64,000 nt of DNA from Billgrantia zhangzhouensis (GCF_021404465.1 NZ_JABFTT010000008.1:62001-126000); one strand, 5' to 3'. Counted from the stretch's first letter, positions 42,589-57,118 are shown. Translations and numbers: made by a program. The notes: generated by a model from the sequence alone, not told the origin.

Positions 42589-42611
42589 CGCCTGCCTGAG
42601 CAGGCGTTTTT
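42589..42611 (+). terminator. Intrinsic terminator-like hairpin between lpxD and fabZ
   Basis: CGCCTG (42589-42594) pairs with CAGGCG (42601-42606) around CCTGAG, followed by five T. It could stop part of the transcription coming from lpxD, while the promoter just upstream restarts it. Confidence 0.6.
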
Positions 42612-42679
42612 CGGGAAGCCGGGGCGGCACGCGTTGCCGCTCGCGATGGCTTCCCTACTTCATTTCAGAGGTCGCTACG

Positions 42680-43123
42680 ATGGTAATGGACATCAACGAG
42701 ATTCGTGATTATCTGCCGCACCGATACCCTTTCCTGCTGGTGGATCGGGTCATGGAGCTGAGCCTCGGCGAATCCATCGTTGCCTACAAGAACGTCAGCA
42801 TCAACGAACCATTCTTCAACGGCCACTTCCCCCACCACCCGATCATGCCGGGCGTGCTGGTACTCGAGGCACTGGCTCAGGCTTGCGGCATTCTCGGCTT
42901 CAAGACCGTCAACAAGCTGCCTGCCGACGGCTACGTCTATTATTTGGTGGGTAGCGACAACGTGCGCTTCAAGCGACCGGTGATGCCGGGCGACCGCCTG
43001 AAGCTGGAGGCCAGGGTCGAGCGTGAAAAGCGCGGCATCTGGAAGTTTGCCTGTCGTGCTACCGTTGACGGTGAGCTGGTCTGTGAGGCCGATATCATCT
43101 GTGCGGAGAGGAAGGTTTCTTGA
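42680..43123 (+). CDS. fabZ: 3-hydroxyacyl-ACP dehydratase FabZ
   Basis: FabZ dehydrates 3-hydroxyacyl-ACP in fatty acid elongation and competes with lipid A synthesis for hydroxymyristoyl-ACP. The 147-aa hotdog protein has [13 protein letters not shown] and the active-site [20 protein letters not shown] with His and Glu. AGAGG lies 8 nt before ATG 42680; Met 42686 is the alternative. Its stop overlaps the lpxA TTG start. Confidence 0.97.
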   Translation: MVMDINEIRDYLPHRYPFLLVDRVMELSLGESIVAYKNVSINEPFFNGHFPHHPIMPGVLVLEALAQACGILGFKTVNKLPADGYVYYLVGSDNVRFKRPVMPGDRLKLEARVEREKRGIWKFACRATVDGELVCEADIICAERKVS

Positions 43124-43887
43124 TACATACCACTGCCATCGTCGACCCCGGGGCACGTCTGGCCGAGGATGTCGAGGTCGGTCCCTTCAGCGTGATCGGG
43201 CCCGACGTCGAGATCGGGCCCGGCAGTCGCATCGGCCCACATGTGGTCATCAAGGGCCCTACCGTACTGGGGGCCCGCACCCGCATCTTTCAGTTCGCCT
43301 CCGTTGGCGAGGACTGCCAGGACAAGAAATATTCCGGTGAGCCGACGCGGCTGGTAATGGGCGACGACAACGTCATCCGCGAAGGGGTGACCCTGCATCG
43401 CGGCACCGCCCAGGACCGTGGCGAAACCACTATCGGCTCGCGCAATCTGTTCATGGCCTATGTCCATGTTGGCCATGACTGCATCATCGGCGACGACTGC
43501 GTGCTGGCCAATCAGGCGACCCTGGCCGGCCACGTGACCCTGGGAAATTTCGTCATTCTCGGCGGGCTGTCGGCGATTCACCAGTTTTGCCACTTTGGTG
43601 ACCATGCCATGGCAGGTGGCGGTTCGATCATCACCAAGGACACTCCGGCCTTCGTCATGATCAACGGCAACCCCGCCCAGGTCCACGGCCTCAATCTGGT
43701 CGGACTCAAGCGGCGCGGTTTCTCGACCGAGGCGATCAAGGCGCTGAGCGACAGCTACCGGCTGGTCTACCGTCAGGGCTTGACCGTCGCCCAGGCGCTG
43801 GACGAAATCCGTAGCCGCTATTCGCTGCCCGAAACCGAGGCCTTTGCCGCTTCCATCGAAGTTTCGACTCGCGGCATCGTGCGCTGA
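43120..43887 (+). CDS. lpxA: UDP-N-acetylglucosamine O-acyltransferase
   Basis: LpxA starts lipid A synthesis by acylating UDP-GlcNAc. The 255-aa protein is a beta-helix of hexapeptides with the catalytic His in [13 protein letters not shown], and the C-terminal helical domain begins after LKRRGFS. The start is TTG at 43120, overlapping the fabZ stop (TTGA), with GAGAGGAAGG upstream. No ATG gives the family N-terminus [11 protein letters not shown]. Confidence 0.96.
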   Translation: MIHTTAIVDPGARLAEDVEVGPFSVIGPDVEIGPGSRIGPHVVIKGPTVLGARTRIFQFASVGEDCQDKKYSGEPTRLVMGDDNVIREGVTLHRGTAQDRGETTIGSRNLFMAYVHVGHDCIIGDDCVLANQATLAGHVTLGNFVILGGLSAIHQFCHFGDHAMAGGGSIITKDTPAFVMINGNPAQVHGLNLVGLKRRGFSTEAIKALSDSYRLVYRQGLTVAQALDEIRSRYSLPETEAFAASIEVSTRGIVR

Positions 43888-43954
43888 GCGATAGCGTGTC
43901 GGAGGCGCTGGTGCCTCTGCAGGATAAACATGAGGTCATGGCGATGAGGATGAT

Positions 43955-45178
43955 ATGAGCGGAATCGCGCGTGTCTATATCGTCGCTGGCGAAATGTCCG
44001 GTGATCAGCTTGGCGCCAGCCTGATGCGCGCCCTGAAGGCGCGTCATCCGCAGGTACAGTTCCGCGGTATCGGTGGTCCCGGCATGATTGCCGAAGGTAT
44101 CGACAGCCGTTTTCCCCTGGAGACGCTTTCGGTGATGGGGCTGGTCGAGGTGCTCAAGCACCTGCCTGAGCTAGTTCGCGTTCGCCGCACGCTGCGTGCC
44201 GATGCGCTGGCCTGGCAGCCGGACGTGATGGTCGGCATCGACGCGCCCGACTTCAACCTGGGGCTGGAGCGTCAGTTGCGTGAGGCCGGCCTCACCACCA
44301 TGCACTACGTCAGCCCGACGGTCTGGGCATGGCGCCAGGGCAGGGTCAAGGGAATCGTCCGCTCGGTAGATGCCATGTTGGCTCTGCTGCCCTTCGAGGC
44401 GGCCTTCTACGAACGGCATCGGCTGCCGGTGGCCTTCGTCGGCCATCCTCTGGCCGACGAGCTACCTCTGGTCAACGATCGTGACGGCGCGCGCACCGAA
44501 CTCGGCCTGATGCCAGACGATAGGGTACTGGCCGTACTGCCCGGTTCCCGGGCCAACGAGATCCGCTATCTCGGTGAAATCTTCCTTGATGCCGCCGAGC
44601 AGCTGTGTCGCGAACGGCCGGCGTTGAAGGTGGTGATACCGGCCGCGACCCCACTGCGCCGTCAGGCGCTGGAAGAGCTTCTCGAACACCGTCCGTTGCT
44701 CGCTGAACGGACCACTTTGCTCGATGGTCGGGCACGCCAGGCCATGGTGGCCAGCGACACCGTGCTGCTCGCTTCCGGTACGGCCGCTCTGGAGGCGATG
44801 CTGTGTCATCGTGCGATGCTGGTGGCTTACCGCATGGCGCCTTTGACACACTGGCTGGCGAAGCGCCTGGTCAAGACACCGTGGATCTCGTTACCCAACC
44901 TGATCGCCCAGGAGACCTTGGTGCCGGAGCTGATTCAGGATGCGGCTAGTGTCGAGGCGATCGTCGAGCGCCTTGGGGCGATGCTCGACGATGCCGATGC
45001 ACGGGCCGATCTCGAGGCGCGTTTTGCCAGCCTGCATGCAGGGTTGCAGCGCAATGCCAGCGCCAAGGCGGTCGAGGCCATCGAGGCCGTGGTCGCGGGG
45101 CGTCCGCTGCCCGAGTCTCTGGCGAGCGAAGCGATGGAGCAGAGCGCAGAGACGCAAGGCAAGAGGAGCGAGGCATGA
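43955..45178 (+). CDS. lpxB: Lipid-A-disaccharide synthase
   Basis: LpxB joins UDP-diacylglucosamine and lipid X to form the lipid A disaccharide. The 407-aa GT19 protein begins with [18 protein letters not shown] and has [22 protein letters not shown], and LPGSRANEI. Its C-terminus is about 20 residues longer than the E. coli protein. The stop overlaps rnhB (ATGA). Confidence 0.96.
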   Translation: MSGIARVYIVAGEMSGDQLGASLMRALKARHPQVQFRGIGGPGMIAEGIDSRFPLETLSVMGLVEVLKHLPELVRVRRTLRADALAWQPDVMVGIDAPDFNLGLERQLREAGLTTMHYVSPTVWAWRQGRVKGIVRSVDAMLALLPFEAAFYERHRLPVAFVGHPLADELPLVNDRDGARTELGLMPDDRVLAVLPGSRANEIRYLGEIFLDAAEQLCRERPALKVVIPAATPLRRQALEELLEHRPLLAERTTLLDGRARQAMVASDTVLLASGTAALEAMLCHRAMLVAYRMAPLTHWLAKRLVKTPWISLPNLIAQETLVPELIQDAASVEAIVERLGAMLDDADARADLEARFASLHAGLQRNASAKAVEAIEAVVAGRPLPESLASEAMEQSAETQGKRSEA

Positions 45179-45786
45179 ACGAATCCCACCTGCCACCGCT
45201 AACGATCGACTACCAAGGCCATCTACTGGCCGGCGTCGATGAGGTGGGGCGTGGACCGCTGATCGGCGCGGTGGTCGCCGCGGCGGTGATCCTGGATCCG
45301 CTGCGTCCTATCGAAGGCCTGACCGATTCCAAGAAACTAACGCCACAGCGACGTGAGGCGCTGGACGTCGAGATTCGCGACAAGGCGCTGGCCTTCGCCG
45401 TGGCCGAGGCCACACATGCCGAAGTCGATGAACTCAACATCTACCATGCCACGCATCTGGCCATGCGCCGGGCGATCGATGCCTTGCCGCTGGTGCCGGA
45501 GTACCTGCTGGTAGACGGTAATCGCCTGCCCGGGCATCATGTTCCCGGCCAGGCGATCGTCAAGGGCGATGCCCGCCATCCGGCCATCGCCGCCGCCTCG
45601 ATACTCGCCAAGGTGGCCCGCGACGCCCAGATGGTGGCGCTCCATGGCCTCTACCCCGAGTATGGCTTCGCCCGTCACAAGGGCTACGCCACGCCCGAGC
45701 ACCTGGACGCGCTGGTGCGTCTTGGGCCTTTGCCCGAGCATCGCCGCTCGTTCGCTCCGCTGAAGGGACAGCTCGAGCTGCTTTAG
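45175..45786 (+). CDS. rnhB: Ribonuclease HII
   Basis: RNase HII cuts RNA in RNA:DNA hybrids and removes single ribonucleotides from DNA. The 203-aa protein has [21 protein letters not shown] with the DE metal pair, [13 protein letters not shown], and [22 protein letters not shown]. It completes the lpxB-rnhB-dnaE order seen in E. coli. Confidence 0.97.
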   Translation: MNESHLPPLTIDYQGHLLAGVDEVGRGPLIGAVVAAAVILDPLRPIEGLTDSKKLTPQRREALDVEIRDKALAFAVAEATHAEVDELNIYHATHLAMRRAIDALPLVPEYLLVDGNRLPGHHVPGQAIVKGDARHPAIAAASILAKVARDAQMVALHGLYPEYGFARHKGYATPEHLDALVRLGPLPEHRRSFAPLKGQLELL

Positions 45787-45913
45787 CCCATGAGTCGCTC
45801 CCAATATAGCGAGGGTGCCGGATCAGCCCGAGCGGAGCAGGACGTCGAGTCATACTGCAGGATCACAGCCCGTTTCACGTGTCGACCATTTACCGCCAAG
45901 CCCCGAGCCTCTT

Positions 45914-49417
<3,504 letters not shown>

Positions 49418-49505
49418 TTACAGAAAGTTAATCCAGACTTGAGCGAGGTGCGCCAAACAAGGCATCGGGGCTGATCCGGCGACAGGCCCCGGAGCGCCGG
49501 ACCGT

Positions 49506-49585
49506 CGAGGAGGCGCTGTGAACCCATCCCTGGGCGCTACTTTTGCCATCCATGGCAAAAGACCTCCTCTTCGGCCTGTCCCCGG
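49506..49585 (-). repeat. Dispersed structured repeat, copy B
   Basis: On the minus strand this 80-bp block matches 55430-55509 (+) at 79 of 80 positions. It contains the 20-nt palindrome TTTTGCCATGGATGGCAAAA and the block GCGCCCAGGGATGGGTT. Outer arms GAGGAGG and CCTCCTC can close the whole unit. Confidence 0.9.
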
Positions 49586-49621
49586 CAGCCCTCGGTGCTA
49601 GCGAAGTCCGCATACGTTGCC

Positions 49622-49649
49622 TTGCGCCGTGCGTTGAGGGTGCGATAAT
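49622..49649 (+). promoter_or_regulatory. Probable accA promoter
   Basis: TTGCGC (49622-49627) and GATAAT (49644-49649) are 16 nt apart; TGC directly before the -10 makes it an extended -10. It lies 85 nt before the accA start and after the repeat. Confidence 0.5.
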
Positions 49650-49733
49650 GCCCGACACTCGATTTTATGGCTTCCGGGACGAACAGCGTTCATCATGCCC
49701 CGGCGACAGCAATGACAAGGCGGCCCAGCCACT

Positions 49734-50687
49734 ATGAATCCCAACTATCTCGATTTCGAACAGCCCATCGCCGAACTCCAGGCCAAGATCGAAGAGCTAC
49801 GCTTGGTCGGCAACGACAGCCAACTCAACCTCAGCGATGAGATCAGTCGCCTTGAGGAAAAGAGTCGCAAGCTCACCGAATCGATTTTCAAGGACCTGAC
49901 ACCCTGGCAGGTGTCGCAGATTTCGCGCCATCCCCAGCGCCCCTACACGCTCGACTACCTCGAGCATGTCTTCACCGACTTCGATGAGCTGCACGGCGAC
50001 CGTCGCTTCGCCGACGACCCTGCCATCGTCGGCGGCGTTGCCCGTCTCGAAGGCCGTCCAGTGATGGTGATCGGCCACCAGAAAGGGCGCGAGGTGAAAG
50101 AGAAGGTGCGGCGCAACTTCGGTATGCCGCGCCCCGAGGGCTATCGCAAGGCGTGCCGCCTGATGGAGATGGCCGAGCGCTTCAAGATGCCGGTGCTCAC
50201 CTTCATCGACACGCCGGGCGCCTACCCCGGCATCGATGCCGAGGAACGCGGCCAGAGCGAGGCCATCGCCTACAACCTGGCGGTGATGTCGCGGCTCAAG
50301 ACGCCGATCATCTCCACCGTAGTGGGTGAAGGCGGCTCCGGTGGGGCGCTGGCGATTGGCGTATGCGACGAGTTGGCCATGCTGCAATACTCCACCTACT
50401 CGGTGATCTCACCGGAAGGCTGCGCCTCGATCCTATGGAAGAGCGCCGAACGTGCCTCCGACGCCGCCCAGGCCATGGGTATCACCGCCACGCGGCTCAA
50501 GGAGTTGGGCTTCGTCGACACCCTGATCGAGGAGCCCTTGGGTGGCGCTCATCGCCACCCTCAGACCACTGCCGAACGGATCAAGGCATCGCTGCTGGCG
50601 AGTCTCGAGCGGCTCGAGGCGATGGAGACCGATGCACTCCTCGAACGTCGGTATGAGCGACTGATGAGCTATGGCGCTCCAGCCTAA
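49734..50687 (+). CDS. accA: Acetyl-CoA carboxylase carboxyltransferase subunit alpha
   Basis: AccA with AccD transfers the carboxyl group to acetyl-CoA, giving malonyl-CoA for fatty acids. The 317-aa protein begins [21 protein letters not shown] and has the crotonase-fold core [20 protein letters not shown] and [16 protein letters not shown]. No good ribosome site is visible at its start. The 3' end can pair with the tilS ribosome site. Confidence 0.97.
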   Translation: MNPNYLDFEQPIAELQAKIEELRLVGNDSQLNLSDEISRLEEKSRKLTESIFKDLTPWQVSQISRHPQRPYTLDYLEHVFTDFDELHGDRRFADDPAIVGGVARLEGRPVMVIGHQKGREVKEKVRRNFGMPRPEGYRKACRLMEMAERFKMPVLTFIDTPGAYPGIDAEERGQSEAIAYNLAVMSRLKTPIISTVVGEGGSGGALAIGVCDELAMLQYSTYSVISPEGCASILWKSAERASDAAQAMGITATRLKELGFVDTLIEEPLGGAHRHPQTTAERIKASLLASLERLEAMETDALLERRYERLMSYGAPA

Positions 50688-50716
50688 GGGTCTTTCCGTG
50701 CTCCGCTAGGCTGGAG
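50677..50716 (+). promoter_or_regulatory. Hairpin pairing the accA end with the tilS ribosome site
   Basis: A perfect 10-bp stem (50677-50686 with 50707-50716; 20-nt loop) joins the last accA codons and stop to GGAG, the core of the tilS Shine-Dalgarno site. Ribosomes finishing accA would open it, coupling tilS translation to accA. Confidence 0.6.
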
Positions 50717-50724
50717 GGTTCTCA

Positions 50725-52014
50725 ATGTCCCTTCAATTAACGGTTGATCGCGCCCTGGCGGAGACCCCGCCGGGGCGTGTCGTCTGGGTGGCACTCTCCG
50801 GCGGGCTGGATTCGAGCCTGCTGCTCACGCTCGCTGCCGCGGCCTGGCGGCGCCATCCCCGACCATTGTACGCATTGCACGTTCACCATGGCTTGCAGGC
50901 CATCGCCGACGGTTTCGAGCTCCACTGTCGGCGGCTCTGCTCGCGCCTCGGGGTGCCGTTCTTCGTTGAGCGCGTGAGGGTCGAGCGTGACGCCGGGCTC
51001 GGGCTCGAAGGTGCAGCGCGGCAGGCGCGCTACGCGGCCTTCGCCCGCCGTGTGATGCCGGGCGAGACGCTGTGGCTGGCCCAGCACCGCGACGACCAGG
51101 CCGAAACCTTTTTGCTCGCCGCCCTGCGCGGCAGTGGCGCGCGCGGCCTGGCGGCGATGCCACCGACGCGGGAGTGGCGGGGGCGCCATCTGGGGCGCCC
51201 GCTGCTCGATGTGTCCCGCGCCGAGCTGGAGGCCGAGGCGGCGCGGCGGGGCGTGCGTTGGGTGGACGATCCGAGCAACGCCGACGAGCGCCTCGACCGC
51301 AACCTGCTGCGCCATCGGGTCTTGCCCCTGCTGGAGGCGCGCTGGCCTGCCGCCCGCGCTTCCCTGGCGCGTAGCGCCGCCCATGCCGCCGAGACCGAGA
51401 CGCTGCTGGAGGAGTTAGCTGACGAGACGCTGGTCCGCCTGGGCGGCGAGCCCGGACGGCTAGATCTGGCGGCGTTGCGGGCGCTGACCGCGCCGCGCTG
51501 TCGGCTGTTGGTGCGTCACTGTTGCCGTCGTCTCGGCCTGCCCACGCCGCCCGCCGCCCGGCTCGAAGCGCTGCTCGTGCAGCTCGACGCCCGGCGCGAC
51601 GCCCAGGCGTGCGTTGCATGGCCCGGTGCCGAGGCCCGCTTGTGGCGCGACGCGCTCTACCTGTTGGCGCCATTGCCCGACTTGCCCGCCGGATGGGAGG
51701 CGTACTGGGAGGGCGGCTCGGACCTGTCCACGCCCCTGGGGCGCTGGCCGGTGCGGCTGGTGCGGGAAGATGGCGCCCCGGCGGCCTTGCGCCTTGCACC
51801 GCGTGGGGGAGGGGAGCGACTGCGCTTGCCGGGGCGCGGCGGGCGCGACCTGAAGCGTTTGATGCAGGAGTGGGGCGTGCCGCCATGGCAACGTCGGCAG
51901 GTGATCGTGGTATGGAACGGCGACGACCCGGTGGCGGCGCTGCTGCCTCCAGGTCGTTGGTTGGGGGTGGCGGCCGGCTGGCGGGGGGAAACCGTCAGCT
52001 CAGGGCCAGTGTGA
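50725..52014 (+). CDS. tilS: tRNA(Ile)-lysidine synthase
   Basis: TilS puts lysine on C34 of the CAU-anticodon tRNA-Ile, changing its codon from AUG to AUA. The 429-aa protein has the PP-loop ALSGGLDSSLLL near residue 23, the HHGLQAIADGF segment, and AQHRDDQAETFLL. The C-terminal domain is Arg-rich. GGAGG lies 7 nt upstream. Its 3' end overlaps the convergent ppx by 20 nt. Confidence 0.95.
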   Translation: MSLQLTVDRALAETPPGRVVWVALSGGLDSSLLLTLAAAAWRRHPRPLYALHVHHGLQAIADGFELHCRRLCSRLGVPFFVERVRVERDAGLGLEGAARQARYAAFARRVMPGETLWLAQHRDDQAETFLLAALRGSGARGLAAMPPTREWRGRHLGRPLLDVSRAELEAEAARRGVRWVDDPSNADERLDRNLLRHRVLPLLEARWPAARASLARSAAHAAETETLLEELADETLVRLGGEPGRLDLAALRALTAPRCRLLVRHCCRRLGLPTPPAARLEALLVQLDARRDAQACVAWPGAEARLWRDALYLLAPLPDLPAGWEAYWEGGSDLSTPLGRWPVRLVREDGAPAALRLAPRGGGERLRLPGRGGRDLKRLMQEWGVPPWQRRQVIVVWNGDDPVAALLPPGRWLGVAAGWRGETVSSGPV

Positions 52015-53542
52015 ACCCGGCGGCCTTCTGGTAGGCGGCCTCCTGTTCGAGGTCGGTGCGCAGCAATAGCGCCTCGTCGCTTTCCCCGTCGGCCAGCGTC
52101 AGTTGCAACGTCTCGCCGTCGATGACCTCGAGACATGGGGTTTCGGTGGGTTGCTCACCGCGCGAGTGATTGAGCAGGACCGCCAGACGCAGCAGGCGTG
52201 CCAGACGAGAATGGCAAGGTTGCTGCGACTCGGGCAGGGCGTGCCACTCCCGCAGCGGGAACTTGCGCCGGTGGGCTCGTACCAGGAACGCCAGCAGCCG
52301 CTGCTCGGGGCGCGAGAAGCCGGCCAGGTCCGAATGTTCCAGCAGATACGCACCGTGGCGATGGAACTGACTGTGGGAGATCGCCAGGCCGATCTCGTGC
52401 AGGCGCGCGGCCCAGTCGAGAAAGCGTGCCTGATCGTCACCGAGCCCCCAGGCCGTTCGCACCTGGGCGAATAGCCGGGCCGCGGAGAGCGCCACGTTCT
52501 CGGCCTGGCGCATGTCCACGCCGTGGCGCTGCTGTAGTGATGCCACCGTCTTGAGGCGCGAGTCCTCGGGACTGTTGCGCCCCACCATGTCGTAGAGCAC
52601 GCCTTCGCGCAGGGCGCCATCGGCGTAGCGCAGGTGATCGAGGTCGAACGCCTCGAAGATGGCACAGAGGATCGCTACGCCGGCGGGAAACACTCTGGCG
52701 CGATCCGTCTTGAGCCCTTCCAGGGCCACCCGGTCGAGGTGGCCGCAGGCGATCAGGTCGTTGCGTATTCGCGCAAGTCCTCTTCGGGTCACCAAGCCGT
52801 CGGGAGCGTCGCTGGCGGCGGCGATGACCGAGGCGGCAGCCTTGATCGTGCCGCTCGAACCCACCGGGTCGTCCCAGCCCAGTTGGCAATAGGGACGACG
52901 GATGTTGGCCAGTTCCGAGCGGGCCGACAGTTCGGCGCGCCGCATGCGCTTCTCGCTGATCTCGCCGCTCTCGAAGAAGCGCCGGGTATAGGTCACGCAG
53001 CCCAGTTGCAGGCTCTCCAGCGCCAGCGGTTCGAAGCGCTCGCCGATGATGAACTCGGTGGAACCGCCGCCGATATCGATGATCAGCCGGCGGCCGTTCT
53101 CGGCCAGGGAGTGGGCGGCCCCCAGATAGATCAGTCGTGCCTCCTCACGGCCACCGATGATCTCGATGCGATGCCCCAGCAGGGATTCGGCGCGATCGAT
53201 GAGTGTCTGGCTGTTACGGGCGTCACGCAGGGCGTTGGTCCCCACCACGCGCAGTTGACCCTGGGGAATGTCGGCGACGAAGGGGGCGAAGCGGGCCAGG
53301 CAGTCGAGCGCCCGCTGCATGGCGGCTTCCTCGAGCTGGCCTTCGGCATCGAGTCCGGCGGCTAGTTGTACCTTCTCGCCGCGCCGCGCCACGACCTGCA
53401 GGCGGTCGTCCTGATAATGGGCGACCAGCAGGTGAAAGCTGTTGGAGCCCAGGTCTATCGCAGCCAGGCGCTTGGGACTTGGCGGTTGAGGCAGAATGAC
53501 GGTGTCGTTGGCGGGCTGGGGCCGCTCAGAGGGTGAGGTCAT
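51995..53542 (-). CDS. ppx: Exopolyphosphatase (Ppx/GppA family)
   Basis: Ppx removes terminal phosphates from polyphosphate, and some relatives convert pppGpp to ppGpp. The 515-aa protein has the actin-like ATPase motifs AAIDLGSNSFHLLVA and IDIGGGSTEFIIG, and a C-terminal HD-type helical domain (AARLHEIGLAISHSQFHRHG). Domain layout and length fit Ppx better than GppA. It is transcribed towards tilS. Polyphosphate kinase lies 7.4 kb away, not adjacent. Confidence 0.9.
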   Translation of the reverse strand: MTSPSERPQPANDTVILPQPPSPKRLAAIDLGSNSFHLLVAHYQDDRLQVVARRGEKVQLAAGLDAEGQLEEAAMQRALDCLARFAPFVADIPQGQLRVVGTNALRDARNSQTLIDRAESLLGHRIEIIGGREEARLIYLGAAHSLAENGRRLIIDIGGGSTEFIIGERFEPLALESLQLGCVTYTRRFFESGEISEKRMRRAELSARSELANIRRPYCQLGWDDPVGSSGTIKAAASVIAAASDAPDGLVTRRGLARIRNDLIACGHLDRVALEGLKTDRARVFPAGVAILCAIFEAFDLDHLRYADGALREGVLYDMVGRNSPEDSRLKTVASLQQRHGVDMRQAENVALSAARLFAQVRTAWGLGDDQARFLDWAARLHEIGLAISHSQFHRHGAYLLEHSDLAGFSRPEQRLLAFLVRAHRRKFPLREWHALPESQQPCHSRLARLLRLAVLLNHSRGEQPTETPCLEVIDGETLQLTLADGESDEALLLRTDLEQEAAYQKAAGFTLALS

Positions 53543-54003
53543 CGAGGTATCCTGATGGCGAATGGCTAAAGGGTGCTGTGACGGCTGGATCGTGTCAATC
53601 GCTCAGAGAACGATAGACGGGGTTGCGTTCGTCGCCGGCCTTGACTAACATCGGGTCGTTCGCCTGTTCCGAATGCTTTCCGACCGAGACACGACGTCCG
53701 CGTCGCGGTCATTATCAAGTCGTCAGTCAGCCCCCTTCTTGTCGCTCGTCGTCATGTGCCAAAAGCCTTGGCGGCACTTGAGACGCACCAGGCGATAAAT
53801 TCAGGCGACAAGAAGCGCTGCTCCCTCGAACACGATACCGTGCCGGCGACTCCTGCGCTGAGTGGTCGTATTGCGACGGGCATCGCACCTGAGCGGCAGC
53901 TCTTCCGGGCTCTGAACGCACCCAAGCGGCTTACCGTTCTTTCCGCACCATTCCCACGGCTGCCGTGCCGCCACGCTGACATGAGCAACTTCCGAACACA
54001 CCG
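53543..54003 (+). promoter_or_regulatory. 461-bp ppx/rho intergenic region and C-rich rho leader
   Basis: No gene-sized protein is supported here. A TTGACT at 53641-53646 is a possible -35 for rho, but its -10 is poor. The last 90 nt before rho are rich in C and poor in G, as expected of Rho-binding (rut) sequence, which fits the known autogenous attenuation of rho. A GTG-started frame of 83 codons (53756-54007) and an 8-codon ATG frame (53981-54007) both end in a TGA overlapping the rho ATG. No thioredoxin gene is present. Confidence 0.5.

Positions 54004-54007
<4 letters not shown>
53981..54007 (+). CDS. Possible 8-codon upstream ORF overlapping the rho start
   Basis: ATG at 53981 reads MSNFRTHR and stops with TGA sharing bases with the rho ATG (ATGA). 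rho itself has no Shine-Dalgarno site, so re-initiation from this frame could be how it is translated. The uORF also lacks a good ribosome site, so this is tentative. Confidence 0.3.
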
Positions 54008-55263
<1,256 letters not shown>

Positions 55264-55281
55264 TTCTGGCCTGCTGCGCTC

Positions 55282-55366
55282 GACGATACGGCGTTGGAAA
55301 ACAGCTCAAGCTGCTCATTTACTAAAGTAAACTCCGCGCTTTCGCTGTTTTCCGCCTTGTCTCGTC
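55282..55366 (+). repeat. Long hairpin element downstream of rho
   Basis: GGAAAACAGC (55296-55305) pairs perfectly with GCTGTTTTCC (55344-55353). GGC/GCC and GACGA/TCGTC extend the stem outward with small internal loops. At the tip TTTACT and AGTAAA pair. The minus-strand translation includes the peptide LVNEQLELFSNAV, which I recall in many annotated hypothetical proteins of gammaproteobacteria. That suggests a widespread non-coding element misread as protein. Confidence 0.6.
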
Positions 55367-55429
55367 TTCGCTCGCAACGGCCAGCTCTCAACGCCTGGGC
55401 ATAGAACTCCCATGCCGAGGTGAGCGGCG

Positions 55430-55509
55430 CCGGGGACAGGACGAAGAGGAGGTCTTTTGCCATGGATGGCAAAAGTAGCGCCCAGGGATGGGTTCACAGC
55501 GCCTCCTCG
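55430..55509 (+). repeat. Dispersed structured repeat, copy C
   Basis: It differs from the minus-strand copy at 49506-49585 at one position of 80. The palindrome TTTTGCCATGGATGGCAAAA lies at 55455-55474, GCGCCCAGGGATGGGTT follows, and the outer arms are GAGGAGG (55446-55452) and CCTCCTC (55502-55508). Confidence 0.9.
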
Positions 55510-55564
55510 CAGGCCTGTCGACGGGGTAGCCGCGGGTAAGGATGCGTTGGCCGGCGGGGAAGAG

Positions 55565-55593
55565 AAAGGGGCGGCATGCTAAGCTGCCCCTTT
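55565..55593 (+). terminator. Terminator-like hairpin upstream of ubiD
   Basis: AAAGGGGC (55565-55572) pairs with GCCCCTTT (55586-55593). It lies 26 nt before ubiD and could end transcription from rho. Confidence 0.5.
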
Positions 55594-55618
55594 CGTCGTT
55601 CCGGAAACGGGAAATCGA

Positions 55619-57118
55619 ATGAAGTACAACGACCTGCGCGACTTCATCGCGGCCCTGGAAGCCCAGGGCGAGCTGATACGTGTTACTGCCGAGGTGGACC
55701 CCTACCTCGAGATCACCGAAATCTGCGACCGCACCCTGCGCGCCGGTGGCCCGGCGCTGCTGTTCGAGAACGTCAAGGGGCACGACATGCCGCTGCTCGG
55801 CAACCTGTTCGGCACGCCGAAGCGGGTCGCCATGGGCATGGGCCAGGACAGCGTCGAGGCGCTGCGCGAGGTGGGCGAGTTGCTCGCCTTCCTCAAGGAG
55901 CCCGAGCCGCCCAAGGGCTTTCGCGACGCCTGGGACAAGCTGCCGATCTTCAAGCAGGTGATGAGCATGGGGCCCAAGACGGTGCGTAGTGCCCCGGTGC
56001 AGCAGGTGGTGCTGGAGGGCGACGACGTCGACCTCGACCGCCTGCCGATCCAGCACTGCTGGCCCGGTGATGCCGCACCGCTGGTCACCTGGCCGCTGGT
56101 GGTGACCCGTGGGCCGCACAAGAAGCGCCAGAACCTGGGCATCTATCGCCAGCAGAAGCTCTCCAGAAACCGCCTGATCATGCGCTGGCTGTCGCACCGC
56201 GGTGGAGCGCTGGATTTCCAGGAGTTCCAGCAGACGAACCCTGGCGAGCCTTTCCCGGTGGCGGTGGCGCTGGGCGCCGACCCGGCCACCATTCTCGGCG
56301 CGGTGACCCCGGTGCCGGACACGCTCTCCGAGTATGCCTTCGCCGGACTCTTGCGCGGCTCGCGCACCGAGCTGGTCAAGTGCGGCCACGCCGACCTCGA
56401 GGTGCCGGCCTCTGCCGAGATCATCCTCGAGGGGTTCATCTACCCCGATGACACGGCACCGGAAGGTCCCTACGGCGACCATACCGGCTACTACAACGAG
56501 GTCGACGAGTTCCCGGTGTTCACCGTGACGCGCATGACCATGCGCCGCGACGCCATCTACCATTCGACCTACACCGGGCGGCCACCCGACGAGCCGGCAA
56601 TCCTGGGGGTCGCGCTCAACGAAGTGTTCGTGCCGATCCTGCGCAAGCAGTTCCCGGAGATCGTCGACTTCTACCTGCCGCCGGAAGGCTGCTCCTACCG
56701 CATGGCGGTGGTGACCATGAAGAAGCAGTACCCCGGCCACGCCAAGCGCGTGATGATGGGCGTGTGGAGCTTCCTGCGCCAGTTCATGTACACCAAGTTC
56801 GTGGTGGTACTCGACGACGACGTCGACGCCCGCGACTGGAAGGATGTGATCTGGGCCATTACTACTCGCATGGATCCGGCCCGGGATACCGTGATGGTAG
56901 AGAATACTCCCATCGACTACCTCGACTTTGCCTCGCCGGTGGCGGGGCTGGGTTCGAAGATGGGGTTGGACGCCACCACCAAGTGGCCCGGCGAGACCGA
57001 TCGTGAATGGGGCACGCCCATCGTCATGGACGAGGCCGTCAAGGCTCGCGTCAGCGAGCGCTGGAACGAGCTGGGCATCCCCCTGCCCCCACACCCTGAC
57101 GACAAGAGGCCTGCATGA
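55619..57118 (+). CDS. ubiD: 4-hydroxy-3-polyprenylbenzoate decarboxylase
   Basis: UbiD decarboxylates the ubiquinone precursor using prenylated flavin. The 499-aa protein begins [20 protein letters not shown]. It contains the prFMN/metal region [19 protein letters not shown], and [13 protein letters not shown] with the catalytic Glu-Arg-Glu neighbourhood. The flavin prenyltransferase UbiX is not in the window. A flavin reductase gene overlaps its end, the same ubiD-fre pairing as in E. coli. Confidence 0.96.
   Translation: MKYNDLRDFIAALEAQGELIRVTAEVDPYLEITEICDRTLRAGGPALLFENVKGHDMPLLGNLFGTPKRVAMGMGQDSVEALREVGELLAFLKEPEPPKGFRDAWDKLPIFKQVMSMGPKTVRSAPVQQVVLEGDDVDLDRLPIQHCWPGDAAPLVTWPLVVTRGPHKKRQNLGIYRQQKLSRNRLIMRWLSHRGGALDFQEFQQTNPGEPFPVAVALGADPATILGAVTPVPDTLSEYAFAGLLRGSRTELVKCGHADLEVPASAEIILEGFIYPDDTAPEGPYGDHTGYYNEVDEFPVFTVTRMTMRRDAIYHSTYTGRPPDEPAILGVALNEVFVPILRKQFPEIVDFYLPPEGCSYRMAVVTMKKQYPGHAKRVMMGVWSFLRQFMYTKFVVVLDDDVDARDWKDVIWAITTRMDPARDTVMVENTPIDYLDFASPVAGLGSKMGLDATTKWPGETDREWGTPIVMDEAVKARVSERWNELGIPLPPHPDDKRPA

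Larger units (their letters stand above)
49418..49733 (+). other. 316-bp intergenic region between dnaE and accA
   Basis: The gap holds copy B of the dispersed repeat on the minus strand (49506-49585) and a probable accA promoter near 49622-49649. The open frame 49543-49737 is a by-product of the repeat. I see no other gene. Confidence 0.65.
55264..55618 (+). other. 355-bp intergenic region between rho and ubiD
   Basis: The gap is filled by two repeat-like elements: a long imperfect hairpin (55282-55366) and copy C of the dispersed repeat (55430-55509). A terminator-like stem precedes ubiD. I find no protein gene; the open minus-strand frames here look like translation of the repeats. Confidence 0.7.

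Noticed and set aside
49543..49737. 64-codon plus-strand frame upstream of accA
   Set aside because: It begins in the dispersed repeat and has no ribosome site; a probable accA promoter lies inside it.
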